Part shown: positions 52,206 to 52,500 of the stretch, in pieces
How the letters are laid out: every line of letters begins with the position of its first letter
Position numbering within the stretch: position 1 is the stretch's first letter
NCBI GenBank assembly: GCA_902623215.1
Contig: CACNSS010000001.1
Coordinates: 1-52,500 of the forward strand
Origin: an uncultured Pelagibacteraceae bacterium
GTDB lineage: Bacteria > Pseudomonadota > Alphaproteobacteria > Pelagibacterales > Pelagibacteraceae
DNA length: 52,500 nt
Direction of reading: 5' to 3'
Translations under genes and position numbers: made by a program
Notes under the pieces: generated by a model
What the model was told of the DNA's origin: nothing
The model's database searches: none
Seen by the model: only the letters and a program-made list of their open reading frames with translations

Positions 52206-52340
52206 AAATGAAGAGCTGGCACTTATAGATACGAGGTTGATATTGATGACTGTATTTTATAATCTTTAGAAATTGGAAATCAAATAAAAAGAAATAATTA
52301 CTCAGGTCCACTAATTAGTGGAGATCAGTTTAAATTGTAA
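52206..52340 (+). pseudogene. Remnant of a UDP-galactopyranose mutase C terminus
   Basis: The frame starting at 52212 reads RAGTYRYEVDIDDCIL, a stop (TAA, 52260-52262), then SLEIGNQIKRNNYSGPLISG ending in a TAA at 52338-52340. The first part matches GRMGTYRYVDIDDIIM of the intact glf gene ending at 48889. Just before it, TGA at 52209-52211 stands where Gly (GGA) is expected. With two in-frame stops and no upstream coding sequence, this is a decayed tail of a Glf-like gene, different enough from the intact copy to be an older or other allele. Confidence 0.72.
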
Positions 52341-52407
52341 ATTTAATGTGTATCGGATCTAAATATTAAAATTTTAATATCAATTAAATTAAATTTTTTT
52401 CAGTGCA

Positions 52408-52500
52408 TAAATCAAGCCAATTGAGCTATTAGTACTGGTCAGCTGCACGCATTACTGCGCTTCCACATCCAGCCTATCAACGTGGTGGTCTACCACGGCT
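52408..52500 (-). rRNA. rrl: 23S ribosomal RNA, 3' end (partial)
   Basis: The reverse complement contains GTTGATAGGCTGGATGTGGA followed by the AAGCGCAGTAATGCGTGCAG helix and ACCAGTACTAATAGCTC, the conserved 3'-terminal domain of bacterial 23S rRNA; GGCTTGATT is the strand that pairs with the 5' end. The mature end is placed near 52408 by analogy and may differ by a few bases. The gene continues beyond the right edge. No 5S rRNA gene follows it in the window, as expected when a large block separates 23S from 5S. Confidence 0.93.

Larger units (their letters stand above)
52005..52407. other. 403-bp region between the last gene and the 23S rRNA gene
   Basis: It holds the candidate promoter at 52065-52073, the glf remnant to 52340, and a perfect 18-bp A/T palindrome at 52363-52380, which could be a weak processing or termination stem just behind the 23S end. 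No intact gene is present. Confidence 0.5.

Noticed and set aside
52363-52380. 18-bp A/T palindrome behind the 23S gene as a strong rho-independent terminator
   Set aside because: It has no G/C pairs and no loop, so any stem would be weak; kept only as a note.
1-52500. CRISPR arrays, tRNA genes, insertion sequences, riboswitches
   Set aside because: No spaced repeats, cloverleaf sequences, transposase-like ORFs or aptamer-like leaders were found by reading both strands; frequent A/T homopolymers give many low-complexity lookalikes.

Overview
The window is extremely A/T-rich (by eye well under 30% G+C), with Lys/Ile/Asn-rich proteins and almost no intergenic DNA. It ends on the minus strand in the 3' end of a 23S rRNA gene (about 52408-52500). 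A roughly 50-kb surface-polysaccharide block placed directly behind the 23S gene matches the hypervariable region (HVR2) that interrupts the rRNA operon of SAR11/Pelagibacterales marine bacteria. That assignment is an inference from composition, layout and established knowledge. No mobile-element genes, CRISPR arrays, tRNAs or strong intrinsic terminators were seen. Apart from the rRNA, essentially every recognisable gene serves glycan synthesis, modification or export.

Layout. (1) 1-8931: a partial Wzy-like polymerase, a Wzx flippase and a CgeB-like glycosyltransferase, followed by a WbpE-like aminotransferase, a WbpB-like dehydrogenase and a WbpG/HisF2/HisH2-like set that turns an N-acetyl sugar into an acetamidino sugar, then a GT2. 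The UDP-GlcNAc 6-dehydrogenase (WbpA-like) needed upstream lies at 19873-21171. (2) 9032-15377: deoxysugar genes: an epimerase-methyltransferase fusion, a zinc-domain C-methyltransferase, an RmlC-like epimerase, an SDR, a glucose-1-phosphate cytidylyltransferase-like enzyme and a UDP-glucuronate 4-epimerase-like enzyme. (3) 15382-24155: an ABC exporter, two unusual transferases (TIGR04372-like and LIC12162-like), the WbpA-like enzyme, a GT2 fused to a decayed cytidylyltransferase, an SpsF-like cytidylyltransferase and a short NeuB-like synthase. (4) 24275-30596: a DUF4910-like aminopeptidase-fold protein, a surface-carbohydrate transferase, and a possible acyl side-chain module (AAC(3)-like acyltransferase, VOC protein, AMP-forming ligase, HMGL-like aldolase). 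(5) 30724-35033: a tight plus-strand operon of polysaccharide deacetylase, formyltransferase, NeuC, methyltransferase and NeuA, i.e. a nonulosonic-acid pathway. (6) 35025-39894: methyltransferases, an acyl carrier protein, a cyclase-family hydrolase, a PhyH oxygenase, a HAD phosphatase and a GmhA-like isomerase. (7) 40007-45411: a split transketolase whose second subunit is only half length, a methyltransferase, two SDRs and a heptose-type nucleotidyltransferase/kinase fused in the reverse order of HldE. (8) 45424-52004: RmlD-like SDR, WbuC-like cupin, radical SAM/SPASM protein, UDP-galactopyranose mutase, 'sporadic carbohydrate cluster' 2OG oxygenase and LIC12192-like protein, a DegT aminotransferase with a four-cysteine insert, and a second formyltransferase. 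Between this gene and the 23S gene lies a stop-riddled remnant resembling the C terminus of a UDP-galactopyranose mutase.

Together the genes would build a glycan rich in modified amino sugars (amidino, formyl, possibly acyl groups), C-methylated deoxysugars, a heptose-like sugar, galactofuranose and a nonulosonic acid, exported by Wzx/Wzy and/or the ABC exporter. The most interesting candidates for undescribed biology are the aldolase/ligase/VOC/AAC(3) module with its separate ACP and cyclase, the reversed heptose fusion beside half a transketolase, and the Cys4-insert aminotransferase. All functions are read from sequence motifs without database searches.
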